The position numbers were made by a program, and so were the translations under genes. From DASXVU01 sp963732855 (GTDB lineage: Archaea; Thermoplasmatota; Thermoplasmata; Methanomassiliicoccales; UBA472), in assembly GCA_963732855.1 (NCBI GenBank), contig CAVTBB010000006.1, positions 61,095-125,094 of the forward strand: a stretch of DNA of 64,000 nucleotides, in the 5' to 3' direction. The number at the start of each line of letters is the position of its first letter. The stretch's first letter is position 1. This document shows, in pieces, positions 18,042 to 27,516 of this stretch. Below the pieces are notes generated by a model that saw only the letters and a program-made list of their open reading frames with translations, was not told where the DNA came from and made no database searches.

Positions 18042-18532
18042 CTAGATATGGGCCTTTTGTTCCTAGATCCTTGACCTCACAGGAGACTCCCGTTCTCAAC
18101 TTCAGTGGATGGATCATTGTTCTCCTGAGCCTAAGGAACGATATCCTAAGCTTGTCAGACGCCTTGACTGGCTGTCGAATGAAATCCCGATGACTATTGC
18201 CCTTTCATATCAATTCCACCGTGGGTCACACAGACCATCCAGAGAAATCTAGTTGGTCACGCTCTATCTTTGATTTGGTCATATAGTTGATGTTGTCACT
18301 ATCATATGGACTAGAATCTGGAAATAAGGCACAGGAATCAGTGATCATTACATGTGTTCTCGGAAAGGGGATTATTGCCAAGAACCGTACATCATTATCA
18401 GAATGATAAACCCGAAAATTGTATTATTCAACAGCTTCTTTATCATATGCCTATTCGAGGCGTGTCTACCCAAATACATCCAACATATACCGGTTGAACC
18501 CTCGTTTATGGCCGCCAATCGGAACTGATGAA
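18042..18532. other. Intergenic region, probably kinase remnant plus promoter
   Basis: About 490 bp between the kinase fragment and the intact kinase. A short minus frame (about 18050-18170) may be a scrambled remnant of the fragment's upstream part, but I cannot align it to a domain. A TATA-like gtttatgg about 27 bp before 18533 probably drives the intact kinase. Confidence 0.4.
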
Positions 18533-20482
18533 ATGCCGCAGAAGTGGGAGGACGCATCACAGGAAGCATCACTTCGATCTGACTCTGAGAGCATCGACGA
18601 AAGGTTACGCCGATCGGAGGAGAGATACCGACTGCTCCACGACACCATGTCCCAAGGGGTCGTCTTTCAGGACGCGGACGGCAAGATCATTTCCATGAAC
18701 CCTGCGGCCGAGAGGATACTCGGTAAAGGCCCAGAGGTTTTTATTAACAGCACTTCAACGGGCCAAGAATGTTATTGCATCCGCGAGAATGAAACCCTCT
18801 TTCCTGGAGAGGAACATCCAGCAATGATCGCATTAAGCACAGGGAAGGAGGTCAACGATGTGATCATGGGGGTGTACAACCTATACGAAGGGGCGTATCG
18901 CTGGATAAACGTGAGCGCCAAACCTCTGTTCCATCCCGGAGATGAGCGGCCTTATCAGGTATATACGACCTTTTATGACATCACCGAGCGAAGGAGGGAT
19001 GAGGCCGAACTCAATTCGGCTAGATCCTCTTTGGAAAACCTGATCGACTATGCCAATGCCCCAATCATTGTCTGGGACCCAAAACTGAACATCATCCGGT
19101 TCAATCATGCGTTTGAACACCTGACCGGTTTCGAATCATCGGATGTAATCGGACGAAAACTGGAAATCCTGTTCCCGGATGAGAGCAGTTTGACGTCGCT
19201 GGCCCAGATCGCTCGAACGAGCAGTCGGGAACATTGGGATTCCGTCGAGATACCGGTTCGAAGATCAGACGGGACATCCAGAACGGTGCTTTGGAATTCA
19301 GCAACCCTGTACGTTCCGGGCACCTCCCGGGTGCTTATGACGATCGCGCAAGGCCAGGATATCACGGAAAGGAAGAAGGCCGAAGAGGAGTTGCAGGAGA
19401 GCAGAAGCAAATTCGAATCTCTGTTCTCTTCCAGCAATGAAGGGATCGCGCTCCATGAGATGATCTACTGCGGAGAGAGAGACGCCATAGACTATCGTAT
19501 CCTGGATGTCAATCCAGCCTTTGAAAAATTAACTGGCATCACCAGGGATAGGGCCGTTGGGGGATTGGCTTCAGAGCTATATGGGATTGAGCGGGCTCCA
19601 TATCTTGACCACTATGATAAGGTGGCTAAGACTGGTGAACCGACCACCTTCGAAGTCTATTTCGCGCCAATGAAGAAGCACTTCCGGATATCTGCTTTCT
19701 CGCCGGTGAAGGGGCAGTTCGCCACCGAGTTTACGGATATCACAGCTCCCAAAGAGCTCGAATCTCAGCTCAAACAAAGAGCTGACGAATTGGCCCACTC
19801 CAATGCGGAGCTTCAACAGTTCGCATATGTCGCTTCACATGACCTGCAGGAGCCGCTGCGCATGGTCATAAGCTACCTTACCCTATTGGAGAATAGATAC
19901 GGTGACCAGCTCGATCCAGATGGGCGGGATTTCATCAAATATGCCGTCGATGGCGGGAAAAGGATGAAGGATCTGATCGATGATCTCCTGGCTTACTCCA
20001 GAGTGGACACCGGTCGCAAGGCATTCGAATCGGTGGACATGAACGAATTAGTGGCGAAAACCTTGCTGCTATTGAGGGTCCCGATCGAAGAGAATCAGGC
20101 AAATGTCACCGTTGGTCCGCTGCCCTCGATCGAAGCCGATAGATCCCAGATAATGCAGGTGATCCTGAATCTTGTGACCAATGCGATCAAGTTCCATGGT
20201 CAAGCTCCTCCGGAGGTACATCTGACCGCGTCTGCGGGACCGAACGAGTGGACCTTTTCGATCCGAGATAACGGGATCGGTATGGACATGAAATACGCCG
20301 ACAGGATCTTTCAGATGTTCCAGCGGCTGCATACTCGGAACCAGTATCCCGGTACTGGTGTCGGGTTGGCGATAGCGAAGAAGATCGTCGAAAGACATGG
20401 TGGGCGGATATGGGTCGAGTCCGAGGAAGGAAAAGGGACCACGTTCTTCTTCACCATCCCGAAAATGTCCATCTCCATTTGA
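18533..20482 (+). CDS. Multi-PAS histidine kinase (phytochrome-type HisKA)
   Basis: The 649-residue soluble kinase has three PAS domains (about 25-155, 160-285 and 290-415; the first two each end in DITERR/DITERK). These are followed by a HisKA domain with the phospho-accepting His in VASHDLQEPLR (about 430) and an HATPase_c domain with N box LNLVTNAIKFHG, DNGIGMDMKYAD and PGTGVGLAIAKKI. No TM segment is present, so it senses a cytoplasmic cue. ATG 18533 is chosen because of the TATA spacing; the frame is open from 18419. Receiver-only regulators such as the one at 8417 are typical partners of this kinase type. Confidence 0.92.
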   Translation: MPQKWEDASQEASLRSDSESIDERLRRSEERYRLLHDTMSQGVVFQDADGKIISMNPAAERILGKGPEVFINSTSTGQECYCIRENETLFPGEEHPAMIALSTGKEVNDVIMGVYNLYEGAYRWINVSAKPLFHPGDERPYQVYTTFYDITERRRDEAELNSARSSLENLIDYANAPIIVWDPKLNIIRFNHAFEHLTGFESSDVIGRKLEILFPDESSLTSLAQIARTSSREHWDSVEIPVRRSDGTSRTVLWNSATLYVPGTSRVLMTIAQGQDITERKKAEEELQESRSKFESLFSSSNEGIALHEMIYCGERDAIDYRILDVNPAFEKLTGITRDRAVGGLASELYGIERAPYLDHYDKVAKTGEPTTFEVYFAPMKKHFRISAFSPVKGQFATEFTDITAPKELESQLKQRADELAHSNAELQQFAYVASHDLQEPLRMVISYLTLLENRYGDQLDPDGRDFIKYAVDGGKRMKDLIDDLLAYSRVDTGRKAFESVDMNELVAKTLLLLRVPIEENQANVTVGPLPSIEADRSQIMQVILNLVTNAIKFHGQAPPEVHLTASAGPNEWTFSIRDNGIGMDMKYADRIFQMFQRLHTRNQYPGTGVGLAIAKKIVERHGGRIWVESEEGKGTTFFFTIPKMSISI

Positions 20483-20497
20483 CCTATTAATGTTCAT

Positions 20498-21049
20498 TTA
20501 AAGGGTGTGTTCCACAAGGATCTTTATCCCAATCAGAATGAGGATGAGGCCGCCAAATATCTGGATCTTCGTGCCAAAGACCTTTCCCATGCCAGAACCG
20601 AATACGAACCCCACCAGCGAGAGCGCGAAGGTTATTGCCCCGATGATCAGGATCGGTAGGAGGATGGATGTTTCCAGTAAGGCGAAACTGAGACCGACCA
20701 TCAAAGCGTCTATGCTGGTGGCGATCGCGAGGGTAAGCGCCAAGTACAACGTAACATCTTTTTCGTTGTCCTCTTCGTTCTTTGTTGAGTCAAAGATCAT
20801 TTTTGCGCCTATGAACCCTAGGAGCCCAAACGCGATCCAATGGTCGACCCCCATGATCAGGTCCTTCAAGCCCAGGCCCGCGAGCCATCCGATCACAGGC
20901 ATTAGCGCTTGAAAACCTCCAAAAAGGGAAGCTAGCAAGATCGCGGTGTTTCGTCTATTGCGTTTAACAGTGATCCCTTTTGCTATTGACACTGCGAACG
21001 CGTCCATTGCCAGGCCGATCGCAATGAGAATCATCGTCAACAGGTCCAC
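20498..21049 (-). CDS. mntP: Manganese efflux pump MntP
   Basis: The 183-residue protein has six TM helices and the family's duplicated acidic motifs: AIGLAMDAFAVSIAKG near the N-terminus and TSIDALMVGLSFALL in the second half, with FGGFQALMPVIGW between. It exports Mn2+. The frame is open to 21214, but family length and a GGTGAT ribosome site point to the GTG at 21049. An ISL3 insertion 154 bp upstream (right after its target duplication) separates it from its original promoter region. Confidence 0.92.
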   Translation of the reverse strand: MDLLTMILIAIGLAMDAFAVSIAKGITVKRNRRNTAILLASLFGGFQALMPVIGWLAGLGLKDLIMGVDHWIAFGLLGFIGAKMIFDSTKNEEDNEKDVTLYLALTLAIATSIDALMVGLSFALLETSILLPILIIGAITFALSLVGFVFGSGMGKVFGTKIQIFGGLILILIGIKILVEHTL

Positions 21050-21194
21050 AAGATCACCGGTTAAGCTTGGTCTGAGTAACAGAACGGATAGATAGGTGTT
21101 TCCATTCAGACCGAAAGACACCGGCAATTTCTCCAAATAAAAAGCGTCTATCAAAGAACGGTCCCGTCCGGTAAGTTGCCTGACCGGAGTATGA

Positions 21195-21202
21195 AGAAAA
21201 TT
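21195..21202 (+). repeat. Target-site duplication, left copy
   Basis: AGAAAATT directly flanks the left inverted repeat of the ISL3 element and is identical to the copy at 22476-22483. Confidence 0.9.
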
Positions 21203-22475
21203 GCTTCTCTTCAATTCTGTGTGGGTAGGTTAAGCCTTCCTGCGATCAAATAAATCATCGTGTCGCGGTATTCTTTGGCCTTGAAACCGTACGCGCGGCG
21301 GAACGCCGTGCGTATCTTGTTGTTCAGGCCCTCAGCGTAGCCAGAGGTGACCCTCTGGCGTACGCTCTCGATGATGCCTTCGATGTGGTTTCTGATGCTC
21401 TTCGCCAGCTTGGACATCTCCGGCAGATTGCAGTTCTCGGCCCAAGCGATCCACTTCTTGAGATATTCCTTAGCTTGGTGGGGCGGCAGGTCCCAGACCC
21501 GCTGGATCGCCAGCTTGAACTGGTACGCCTTGGCGGTCTTGATATCCAGGTCCTTGACATGCAGGAGCATCCGCTCCTGCTTCTCCGACAAATTCTCTGG
21601 ATTCGTCAGCCAGAGGAACTTGGTCCTTTTCAGGTCCCCGTTCTTCCTGGCCTCCTCCAGCCTGATCCGGTTGATCGTATCGTTTAGAAGCTTGATGACG
21701 TGAAAATGGTCGAAGACCATTATCGCGTCCGGGAAAGTGTCCCGGCAGCCTCCGATGAAGGATGGTGATAGATCCATGCAGACCAGCTTGATCAGCCTCG
21801 GGTCCAGGCGGCCTTCCACCGCCCGGACGAAGCTGGTGAACGATTCTTTTCCCTTGCCTTCGGCGATGTGAATGACCCTTCTGCCTTTGAGGTCGTAGAA
21901 GAAGGTCACATAGCTGTGGCCAAGGGCCACAGCGAACTCGTCAATGGCGATCTGGTCGACCTGGCTCAAGTCTACGTTCTTCCTTGCTTCGTTGACGTAA
22001 TACTGCAGAATCCGCCAGATCGAGTCCTCGCCGACGTTCAGGTGGCCGGCGATGCCGGCCACGGACATCTCATCGCTCAATGCCAGCACCATCGCTTCGA
22101 TGTGCAACGTGAACCCAGAATTAGGTCGAGCCCAGGGGAGCTCGACCTGCTTCACTCCGTGCCCGGGACATTTCGTCCGCGGAACTCGGGCGTGGAGATA
22201 GGTCTCATATTCGAAGAAGTTGAGATGTCTCCAGGTACGCTGGCTGGTATCGTGGATCTCGCACAGCGCCTTGCAGTCGGGGCAAGGGAACCTTGCCCCT
22301 TTTTCGAAGTCTATGAAGATGTCCAGTTTCTTCTCGACCTTGTCCAGCTTCACTTCGCTCACGAACCACGGGGCTTTCAGCCCCAATGTTGCCTGGAAAA
22401 GCTGCTTATCGTCCACGAAACAGGTAACGCTATCCCAAAAGAAATCCCTTTACCCACTCAAAGTTGAAGAGAACC
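21203..22475 (-). mobile_element. Complete ISL3-family insertion sequence
   Basis: The 1,273-bp element has imperfect 25-bp terminal inverted repeats at 21203-21227 and 22451-22475. Both ends read TTCTCTTCAA...GTGGGTA inward and match at 21 of 25 positions. It encodes one transposase and is flanked by perfect 8-bp duplications (AGAAAATT), the size expected for ISL3. The intact gene and perfect duplication suggest recent insertion. It sits between mntP and the remnant-bearing spacer before the radical SAM gene. Confidence 0.93.
21211..22416 (-). CDS. ISL3-family transposase
   Basis: The 401-residue DDE transposase has an N-terminal zinc-finger (FPCPDCKALCEIHD, residues 43-56, and TKCPGHG), an HTH region around 118-135, and catalytic residues Asp159 (IAIDEFA), Asp215 (VCMDLSPSF) and Glu362 (SGYAEGLNNKIR). 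It runs almost to the left terminal repeat. The frame is undamaged, so the element may be active. Confidence 0.95.
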   Translation of the reverse strand: MDDKQLFQATLGLKAPWFVSEVKLDKVEKKLDIFIDFEKGARFPCPDCKALCEIHDTSQRTWRHLNFFEYETYLHARVPRTKCPGHGVKQVELPWARPNSGFTLHIEAMVLALSDEMSVAGIAGHLNVGEDSIWRILQYYVNEARKNVDLSQVDQIAIDEFAVALGHSYVTFFYDLKGRRVIHIAEGKGKESFTSFVRAVEGRLDPRLIKLVCMDLSPSFIGGCRDTFPDAIMVFDHFHVIKLLNDTINRIRLEEARKNGDLKRTKFLWLTNPENLSEKQERMLLHVKDLDIKTAKAYQFKLAIQRVWDLPPHQAKEYLKKWIAWAENCNLPEMSKLAKSIRNHIEGIIESVRQRVTSGYAEGLNNKIRTAFRRAYGFKAKEYRDTMIYLIAGRLNLPTQN

Positions 22476-22483
22476 AGAAAATT
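22476..22483 (+). repeat. Target-site duplication, right copy
   Basis: AGAAAATT directly flanks the right inverted repeat and is identical to the copy at 21195-21202. Confidence 0.9.
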
Positions 22484-22834
22484 CAGATACGGATTTCCCC
22501 GAAACAGCATGATTTGGGATAAATCGGACGCCTTTGAGCTAATCCCGATCTAAGCGGAAGGAAGCATCGCGACGATGATCCTCGGACCATTGTGGTCTCC
22601 TCGGGTCTGAAAGTGACCTGGGCGGCATCTGTCCATCCCATCCTCAACGGCCTGACCGCCCTGGCTGAAACCCATACGTTCTACCAGCTGACGTCATGGA
22701 TAATCAAAAAAAGGTAGATCGATAAACCAATGGAAAAATGGTCAAGGTCCGTGGGGATTTCCATCGATATTGGTGAATGAGATCATTCTAGTCACTTTCC
22801 AAATCTATATAAGCGGCTTGGTCCGACTAATCGC
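22484..22834. other. Intergenic region with a possible short protein remnant
   Basis: A plus-strand frame of about 55 codons ending at TAG 22714-22716 reads plausibly (including IVVSSGLKVTW and TFYQLTSWIIKKR) but has no start codon and a stop just upstream. It may be the tail of a decayed gene. The frame is not interrupted by the ISL3 element. The last 30 bp hold the radical SAM promoter. Confidence 0.3.
22804..22813 (+). promoter_or_regulatory. TATA box
   Basis: The sequence tctatataag lies about 27 bp before ATG 22835, with no ribosome site between, fitting a leaderless transcript. Confidence 0.65.
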
Positions 22835-24268
22835 ATGAAGATCATGGCCACAAAGATCCTTCTGGTGGAGCCACCAAAGAACTACTGGTTCCTAATGGGC
22901 GAATATATTCCACCGCCGTTGAGCCTGCTGGCGCTGGCCGCCTATATCGAACGAGAACTGATCGATGTAGAGATCGAAATCCTAGATTGCCAAGCCGAAT
23001 CCATCGGATGGACGGGCATTGAGAAGCGCATAACGTCATTTTCCCCCAATATCGTGGCCTCGTCCGGCTTCACGTGTAATGTGTATGGTTGTGCCAGGGT
23101 GGCGGAGATGGCCAAGACCGTTGATCCCCACATCATCACCGTGGTAGGAGGGCAACATTTCTCCTTTACCGCCAGTGAATCGTTGTCAGCCTTCCAAGAG
23201 ATCGATTATGTTATCAGGGGGGAGGGGGAGAGGACTTTTACGGAACTGATCAGGGCGTTAACGGGCGGAGGCGACCTAAATTCGATCCACGGGCTCTCCT
23301 TCCGATCCAATGGCCTGATCCAGCACAATCCTCCTCGCAGTTTGATCGAGGACCTTGACACCCTCCCCTACCCTGCATATCACCTGGTCGAAAAGAACCT
23401 CCACAAGTATAATTTCAAAATGATGGCAGGTAACTCTAGATATTTGATCGTGGAGGGGTCAAGGGGTTGCTGGCATAAGTGCTCCTTCTGCACGCAATGG
23501 AAACACTGGGGGGGCATGTGGAGAACGAAATCGGTGAAACGGATCGCCGATGAGATGGTCCACCTTCGTGATGACTTTGGGGCGGAGTTCATCTGGCTGA
23601 CAGATGACAACTTTGAGCTGGGGAAGAGGGGAAAGGATCTGGCCCAGAACCTTAAGCGCGAGAGGTTCGACGGTTCGGTGCCCTGGTTCTTCCAAGCCAG
23701 GATGGACGACATCGTTCAACACCCTGAGGTCGTATCGCAACTGCATGAAGCAGGCAACAACTGGCAGCTGTTCGGGGTGGAGAATAGCTCGCCCCAGGTG
23801 CTTGCAGACTTCAGAAAAGGGGAGAAGGTCGAAGATGCGGCAAAGGCGGTTGGCATATTGAAGAAGAATGGCATCCTCTCCCAAGCCATGATAGTGATCG
23901 GTTCCCGGAGAGACACGCCCGAATCGATACAACAGCTGCGTGATTTTGTGCGCGGTCTGGATCCGGAATTGGCCATCTTCACGGTGCTCACACCGTTCCC
24001 CGGAACGGAGATCAATGAGGCTGCGGAACAAATGGGGTGGATCGAGGACAGAAACTATGCGCATTATGACATGGCGCATGCCATAATGCCCACCGAGACC
24101 ATGACCCGTCAGGACCTGCAGGAGGAGCTTTTGAAATGTTACAGTTCTTTCTACGGCTCACCCATGACCATAATGAGGGGTTTGTTCTCACGAAATGAGC
24201 TCAAGAAGAGGGCCTACAGACATATGGCGGGAAAGAGGGTAATCGGTAGCTTGAGGCAGATGGTTTGA
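22835..24268 (+). CDS. Cobalamin-binding radical SAM protein
   Basis: The 477-residue protein has an N-terminal B12-binding-type Rossmann domain (about 1-150, with VVGGQHFSFTASESL and IDYVIRGEGERTF). A radical SAM barrel follows, with its cluster motif GCWHKCSFC (CxxxCxxC, about residue 208) and FIWLTDDNFE, then a C-terminal helical region. Members methylate or rearrange unactivated carbons, for example in tetrapyrrole, lipid or natural-product modification. The substrate here is unknown. The next gene begins inside its stop codon (TTGA), so the membrane protein encoded there is likely linked in function. Confidence 0.88.
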   Translation: MKIMATKILLVEPPKNYWFLMGEYIPPPLSLLALAAYIERELIDVEIEILDCQAESIGWTGIEKRITSFSPNIVASSGFTCNVYGCARVAEMAKTVDPHIITVVGGQHFSFTASESLSAFQEIDYVIRGEGERTFTELIRALTGGGDLNSIHGLSFRSNGLIQHNPPRSLIEDLDTLPYPAYHLVEKNLHKYNFKMMAGNSRYLIVEGSRGCWHKCSFCTQWKHWGGMWRTKSVKRIADEMVHLRDDFGAEFIWLTDDNFELGKRGKDLAQNLKRERFDGSVPWFFQARMDDIVQHPEVVSQLHEAGNNWQLFGVENSSPQVLADFRKGEKVEDAAKAVGILKKNGILSQAMIVIGSRRDTPESIQQLRDFVRGLDPELAIFTVLTPFPGTEINEAAEQMGWIEDRNYAHYDMAHAIMPTETMTRQDLQEELLKCYSSFYGSPMTIMRGLFSRNELKKRAYRHMAGKRVIGSLRQMV

Positions 24269-24963
24269 GCCAGAAGCAAGTGGTCCTCGTATACCTCATA
24301 ATGTCCGTGGCTGCGGCGGGAGTCCTCATCATCATCGCCATTTATGGGCCATCCGATGGGCGAACTCTGTCCTCGTTCGACCGCCTAGTGGTGGGCTCCG
24401 CTTTCATCGCCAGCTGTCTTTACGGCATCCTTTCGAGCATGAATTTATTCCATCTCGGAAGGAGAAGCAAGAAAGGGCGTAGATCGGAAATGGGGTCTGA
24501 TGCCCCACTCCGACGCAGCCGCATAGGGCATCACCCCGATTGCGAACGATTCCAGGATCATGTCGTTGCCATTGGAGGCCGGGCATACTGCGGCGGATGC
24601 CTCGGCCTCGCCCTTGGTTCGGTTATCGCCCTCGTCCTTATGGTGGCGTACCTGCCTGGATCCAGCATATCTCCCGACGCAGGTCTCTTCATTGTTCTAA
24701 GCGGCTTGATTCTGGTGGCGATAGCTCTTTTTGAGACCGCGATCCATTCCCGGATCGGATCCCTGCATGTATTGGCCAACATTGTTCTGGTGGTCGGCTT
24801 CTTGCTGATTACGGTCGGTGTATCAGGGGCGGCCGGAATGGGGGCGATGGGCCTGATAGCAGTTCTTATCTCTTACCTATTCTTAGACACCCGTATACGC
24901 ATCTCCGAATGGAAGCATGGGGAGATCTGTGGGAAATGTGGCCAAGACTGCAAGTCCTACTGA
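24265..24963 (+). CDS. Membrane protein with central cysteine/histidine loop
   Basis: The 232-residue protein has two TM helices, a basic loop, a conserved-looking motif GHHPDCERFQDH followed by IGGRAYCGGCLGLALG, then four TM helices and a cytoplasmic tail with CGKCGQDC. The HHPxCxxFxxH and CxxC pairs resemble a family of archaeal membrane proteins related in pattern to DUF2085, probably metal-binding. The TTG start overlaps the radical SAM stop codon. Function unknown; the coupling suggests work with the radical SAM enzyme. Confidence 0.7.
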   Translation: MSQKQVVLVYLIMSVAAAGVLIIIAIYGPSDGRTLSSFDRLVVGSAFIASCLYGILSSMNLFHLGRRSKKGRRSEMGSDAPLRRSRIGHHPDCERFQDHVVAIGGRAYCGGCLGLALGSVIALVLMVAYLPGSSISPDAGLFIVLSGLILVAIALFETAIHSRIGSLHVLANIVLVVGFLLITVGVSGAAGMGAMGLIAVLISYLFLDTRIRISEWKHGEICGKCGQDCKSY

Positions 24964-25307
24964 TCTTTATGCCCCTTCACGATCATGTTGATGCCGGCAG
25001 CCAAGATGAAGAGACCGATCACAATTGCGAAGACCCATCCCCAATCGAAATTATAGACCCAAGATGGGAGACCTATTATCTTCTTGATGCCGAATTCGAA
25101 GATGACCCATATCCCTATTAGGATGACTATGATACCCCAGAACAATATCCCAGCCCTGCTGCGACCGGAACATTCCTCATCGCATCGGTCGTCACACTCC
25201 TTGTCCGATCTCCTACTCCTCCTCCCCGAGGTCAGGTTGGCCCCACAATTGTTACAGTAGAGCGAATCGTCAGGGTTCTGCCTGCCACACCGTGTACAGT
25301 AGCTCAT
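24957..25307 (-). CDS. Zinc-ribbon membrane protein
   Basis: The 116-residue protein starts with a classic zinc-ribbon (MSYCTRCGRQNPDDSLYCNNCGANL). A highly charged linker with four extra cysteines (KECDDRCDEEC) follows, then two TM helices (about 52-68 and 86-108). Such proteins are widespread in archaea with no fixed role. It is convergent with the preceding membrane protein, overlapping its end by seven bases. Confidence 0.8.
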   Translation of the reverse strand: MSYCTRCGRQNPDDSLYCNNCGANLTSGRRSRRSDKECDDRCDEECSGRSRAGILFWGIIVILIGIWVIFEFGIKKIIGLPSWVYNFDWGWVFAIVIGLFILAAGINMIVKGHKDQ

Positions 25308-25871
25308 GAATAAATCTATTTTAACCGGTCATTAATAAGCTTATCAATTGGTCGATGAGAGGAGGTTTTGATCATTCAGCGATATCAATTCGAGCAATAA
25401 CGCCCGAATTGAAAATTCGCAATTATGCAACTATGTTATGACCGACCTATGCATGGAGTCTTGGGATCAGGTGAACGAAGGTTAACCCGGCAAGATCATT
25501 ATGGGTCTGGCACAATCGAAATATGACGTAAAATGGTCAGATTCAATAAAGAACAGAGACTTGTCATCTTGATTCGTACATTGTAACGCAGGATGACCCG
25601 TTCCTTACACTCAGTTTAGCTGGCTCTTCTATGAGTTCTGATGCTTTGCCATCCCAGATACATTTCGGGCAATTCATCGAATACCCCTAGGAAAGATTTC
25701 CAATTAGAGACTAATAACTTGGCACGGTTTTCATTTCTGATTTCCCCCTATTTGGGAATAGCTCCGGCCGTGAATGTGAAGGAAAAGGGCCGAATTCCAT
25801 CTCAAGAAGTCTTTCACCCAATATGTAGGATTCCACTGATCAATGGATGATCCACGTCCTTGATGGTGGAA
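25308..25871. other. Intergenic region without a supported gene
   Basis: About 560 bp, AT-richer than the surroundings. Short frames such as 25641-25850 (plus) contain no motif. I see no RNA gene, hairpin-T-tract or repeat. Minus-strand promoter elements for the zinc-ribbon gene presumably lie at its left edge. Confidence 0.45.
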
Positions 25872-26765
25872 TCAAGCCTGGAACAATTTGGTGCTGAGAT
25901 ATTTCTCGCCTCGGTCAGGGAAGATAACGACGATATTGCCGGAAGTTATCTTTTTAGCGGTCTCCGCTGCAGCATACATCGCTGCGCCACTGCTCATGCC
26001 CACAAAAATACCTTCTTTGCTGGCAATCTGCCGAGCCATTTCGTAGGCGGCTTCGGTCTCAACCATTATCGTAATATCAATTTTGGAGGGGTCGTATATG
26101 GATGGAACGATGGCCTCCTCCATGTTTTTCAGGCCTTGAATGTAATGTCCCTTTACCGGGTGGGCACTTACGAGTTTGATGTTAGGGTTATGTTCTTTTA
26201 GTGCTTTACCCACGCCCATAATGGTGCCGGATGTTCCCAGCGCAGAAACGAAATAATCGACCTTGCCGAAGGTCTGTTTCCATATCTCTTCTCCAGTAGT
26301 GCGGTAATGGCAGATCTGATTGTATTTATTGGAGAACTGGTCCGGCATGAAATACTTGTCCGGAAACTGCTGCACCAGTTCCCTCGCTTTTCTAATGGCC
26401 CCATCAGTACCTGATTTGGCGTCAGTAAGGGTTATCTCCCCTCCCAGTGCCTTTATCATCTGTCTTCTCTCGACAGAAACAGCCTCGCTCATGACAATTT
26501 CGACGTGATATCCTAATACGGTTCCAATCATGGCCAGAGCGATACCGGTGTTACCGGATGTTGGTTCAATGATCGTCTTGCCGGGTTTCAATCGCCCTTC
26601 CCGTTCGGCTTGTTGGATCATCTCAAGAGCGATGCGGTCCTTTATACTACCTGTGGGATTAAAACCCTCCAGTTTGGCGTAGATGTTAACATTTTTGTTT
26701 GGATTTAACTTGTTGATTCGAACAATGGGCGTATTCCCGATAGTCTGGAGTATATTATCCATCAT
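25872..26765 (-). CDS. cysK: Cysteine synthase (O-acetylserine sulfhydrylase)
   Basis: The 297-residue fold-type II PLP enzyme makes cysteine from O-acetylserine or O-phosphoserine and sulfide. It has the Schiff-base lysine in NPTGSIKDRIA (about residue 42), the substrate loop EPTSGNTGIALA (about 68), the phosphate loop GTSGTIMGVG (about 175) and the end motif SSGAA. Codons and composition are AT-richer than the core genes, and the protein looks bacterial in style, so horizontal acquisition is likely. It is monocistronic. Confidence 0.93.
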   Translation of the reverse strand: MMDNILQTIGNTPIVRINKLNPNKNVNIYAKLEGFNPTGSIKDRIALEMIQQAEREGRLKPGKTIIEPTSGNTGIALAMIGTVLGYHVEIVMSEAVSVERRQMIKALGGEITLTDAKSGTDGAIRKARELVQQFPDKYFMPDQFSNKYNQICHYRTTGEEIWKQTFGKVDYFVSALGTSGTIMGVGKALKEHNPNIKLVSAHPVKGHYIQGLKNMEEAIVPSIYDPSKIDITIMVETEAAYEMARQIASKEGIFVGMSSGAAMYAAAETAKKITSGNIVVIFPDRGEKYLSTKLFQA

Positions 26766-26822
26766 TTTTGTTCCCCGCTTTCTTCTAAGAAGTATTTACC
26801 AAATATAATCGTGTTGTGGAAG

Positions 26823-26963
26823 ATGACCCAAGAATTGGTAGTTTCAGTCATAAACTGTGACCTTCCTTGCACAATACAACCCCGGGCAAACATCAAGACA
26901 ACGATCAAGGCTGTCGACGAGATATACCATGCCGCTATAATGAGATATTTCAGATCGGGCTAG
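26823..26963 (+). CDS. Possible 46-residue small protein
   Basis: A short frame from ATG 26823 to TAG reads MTQELVVSVINCDLPCTIQ and continues with a helical end. A TATA-like aatataatc lies about 20 bp upstream. Two cysteines are spaced C-x3-C. It could be a real small protein or a gene fragment; there is no family support. Confidence 0.3.
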   Translation: MTQELVVSVINCDLPCTIQPRANIKTTIKAVDEIYHAAIMRYFRSG

Positions 26964-27010
26964 CCGTCCGGAAGAGTGACTGCGAGGAGGCAAGGCATCA
27001 ATTTACAAAT

Positions 27011-27253
27011 TTACTCCACGACATCTGGTAGGATTCGCTTACTTGGATCCTCGTAATGTTCCACCTTGATGGTCACATTTGGCTTGAGGCCAGCTATGGC
27101 AGGCAGGACATGATTCAAGATCTGCTCAGGAGTCGCCTTGAACTTTCGGCCTCGTGTGCTCACTTTACACCAACCGCTCTTATCTTTGAAGTAGAACTCA
27201 GACGTGTTCTTTCCGCTGATCTTGATGACATAGCTCTCATTGGTCAAGTTCAT
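27011..27253 (-). CDS. Small hypothetical protein
   Basis: The 80-residue mixed alpha/beta protein begins with two short strands (SYVIKISGKNTSEFYFKD, KSGWCKVSTRGRKF), then has a helix ATPEQILNHVLPAIAG and a final strand NVTIKVEHYEDP. The composition is that of a real soluble protein and the frame has no competing frame of equal quality. No family recognised. It is isolated between cysK and the Fe-S protein. Confidence 0.6.
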   Translation of the reverse strand: MNLTNESYVIKISGKNTSEFYFKDKSGWCKVSTRGRKFKATPEQILNHVLPAIAGLKPNVTIKVEHYEDPSKRILPDVVE

Positions 27254-27516
27254 GAGACCTCCATCGCTTGACCTTGCATCAATATTCGTATTTCAAGGGA
27301 GCACGACGTTGTTCAATTGTTTACAGATCCCGGTAATCGCATGGAAGCCATATCTGGAGTCAGTGATTTCCTCATAACTTGTTCATGCTATTATTCCTAC
27401 TTTTTCGCCCAGAGTCCAAAGCCCAGATTCATAATAGAGAAAGAAAGTTGATAAGCCCCAGATAATTTTATATTTAGTTCAATAGCTTAATAAATTATTA
27501 AGTGCTGATATGGCTC

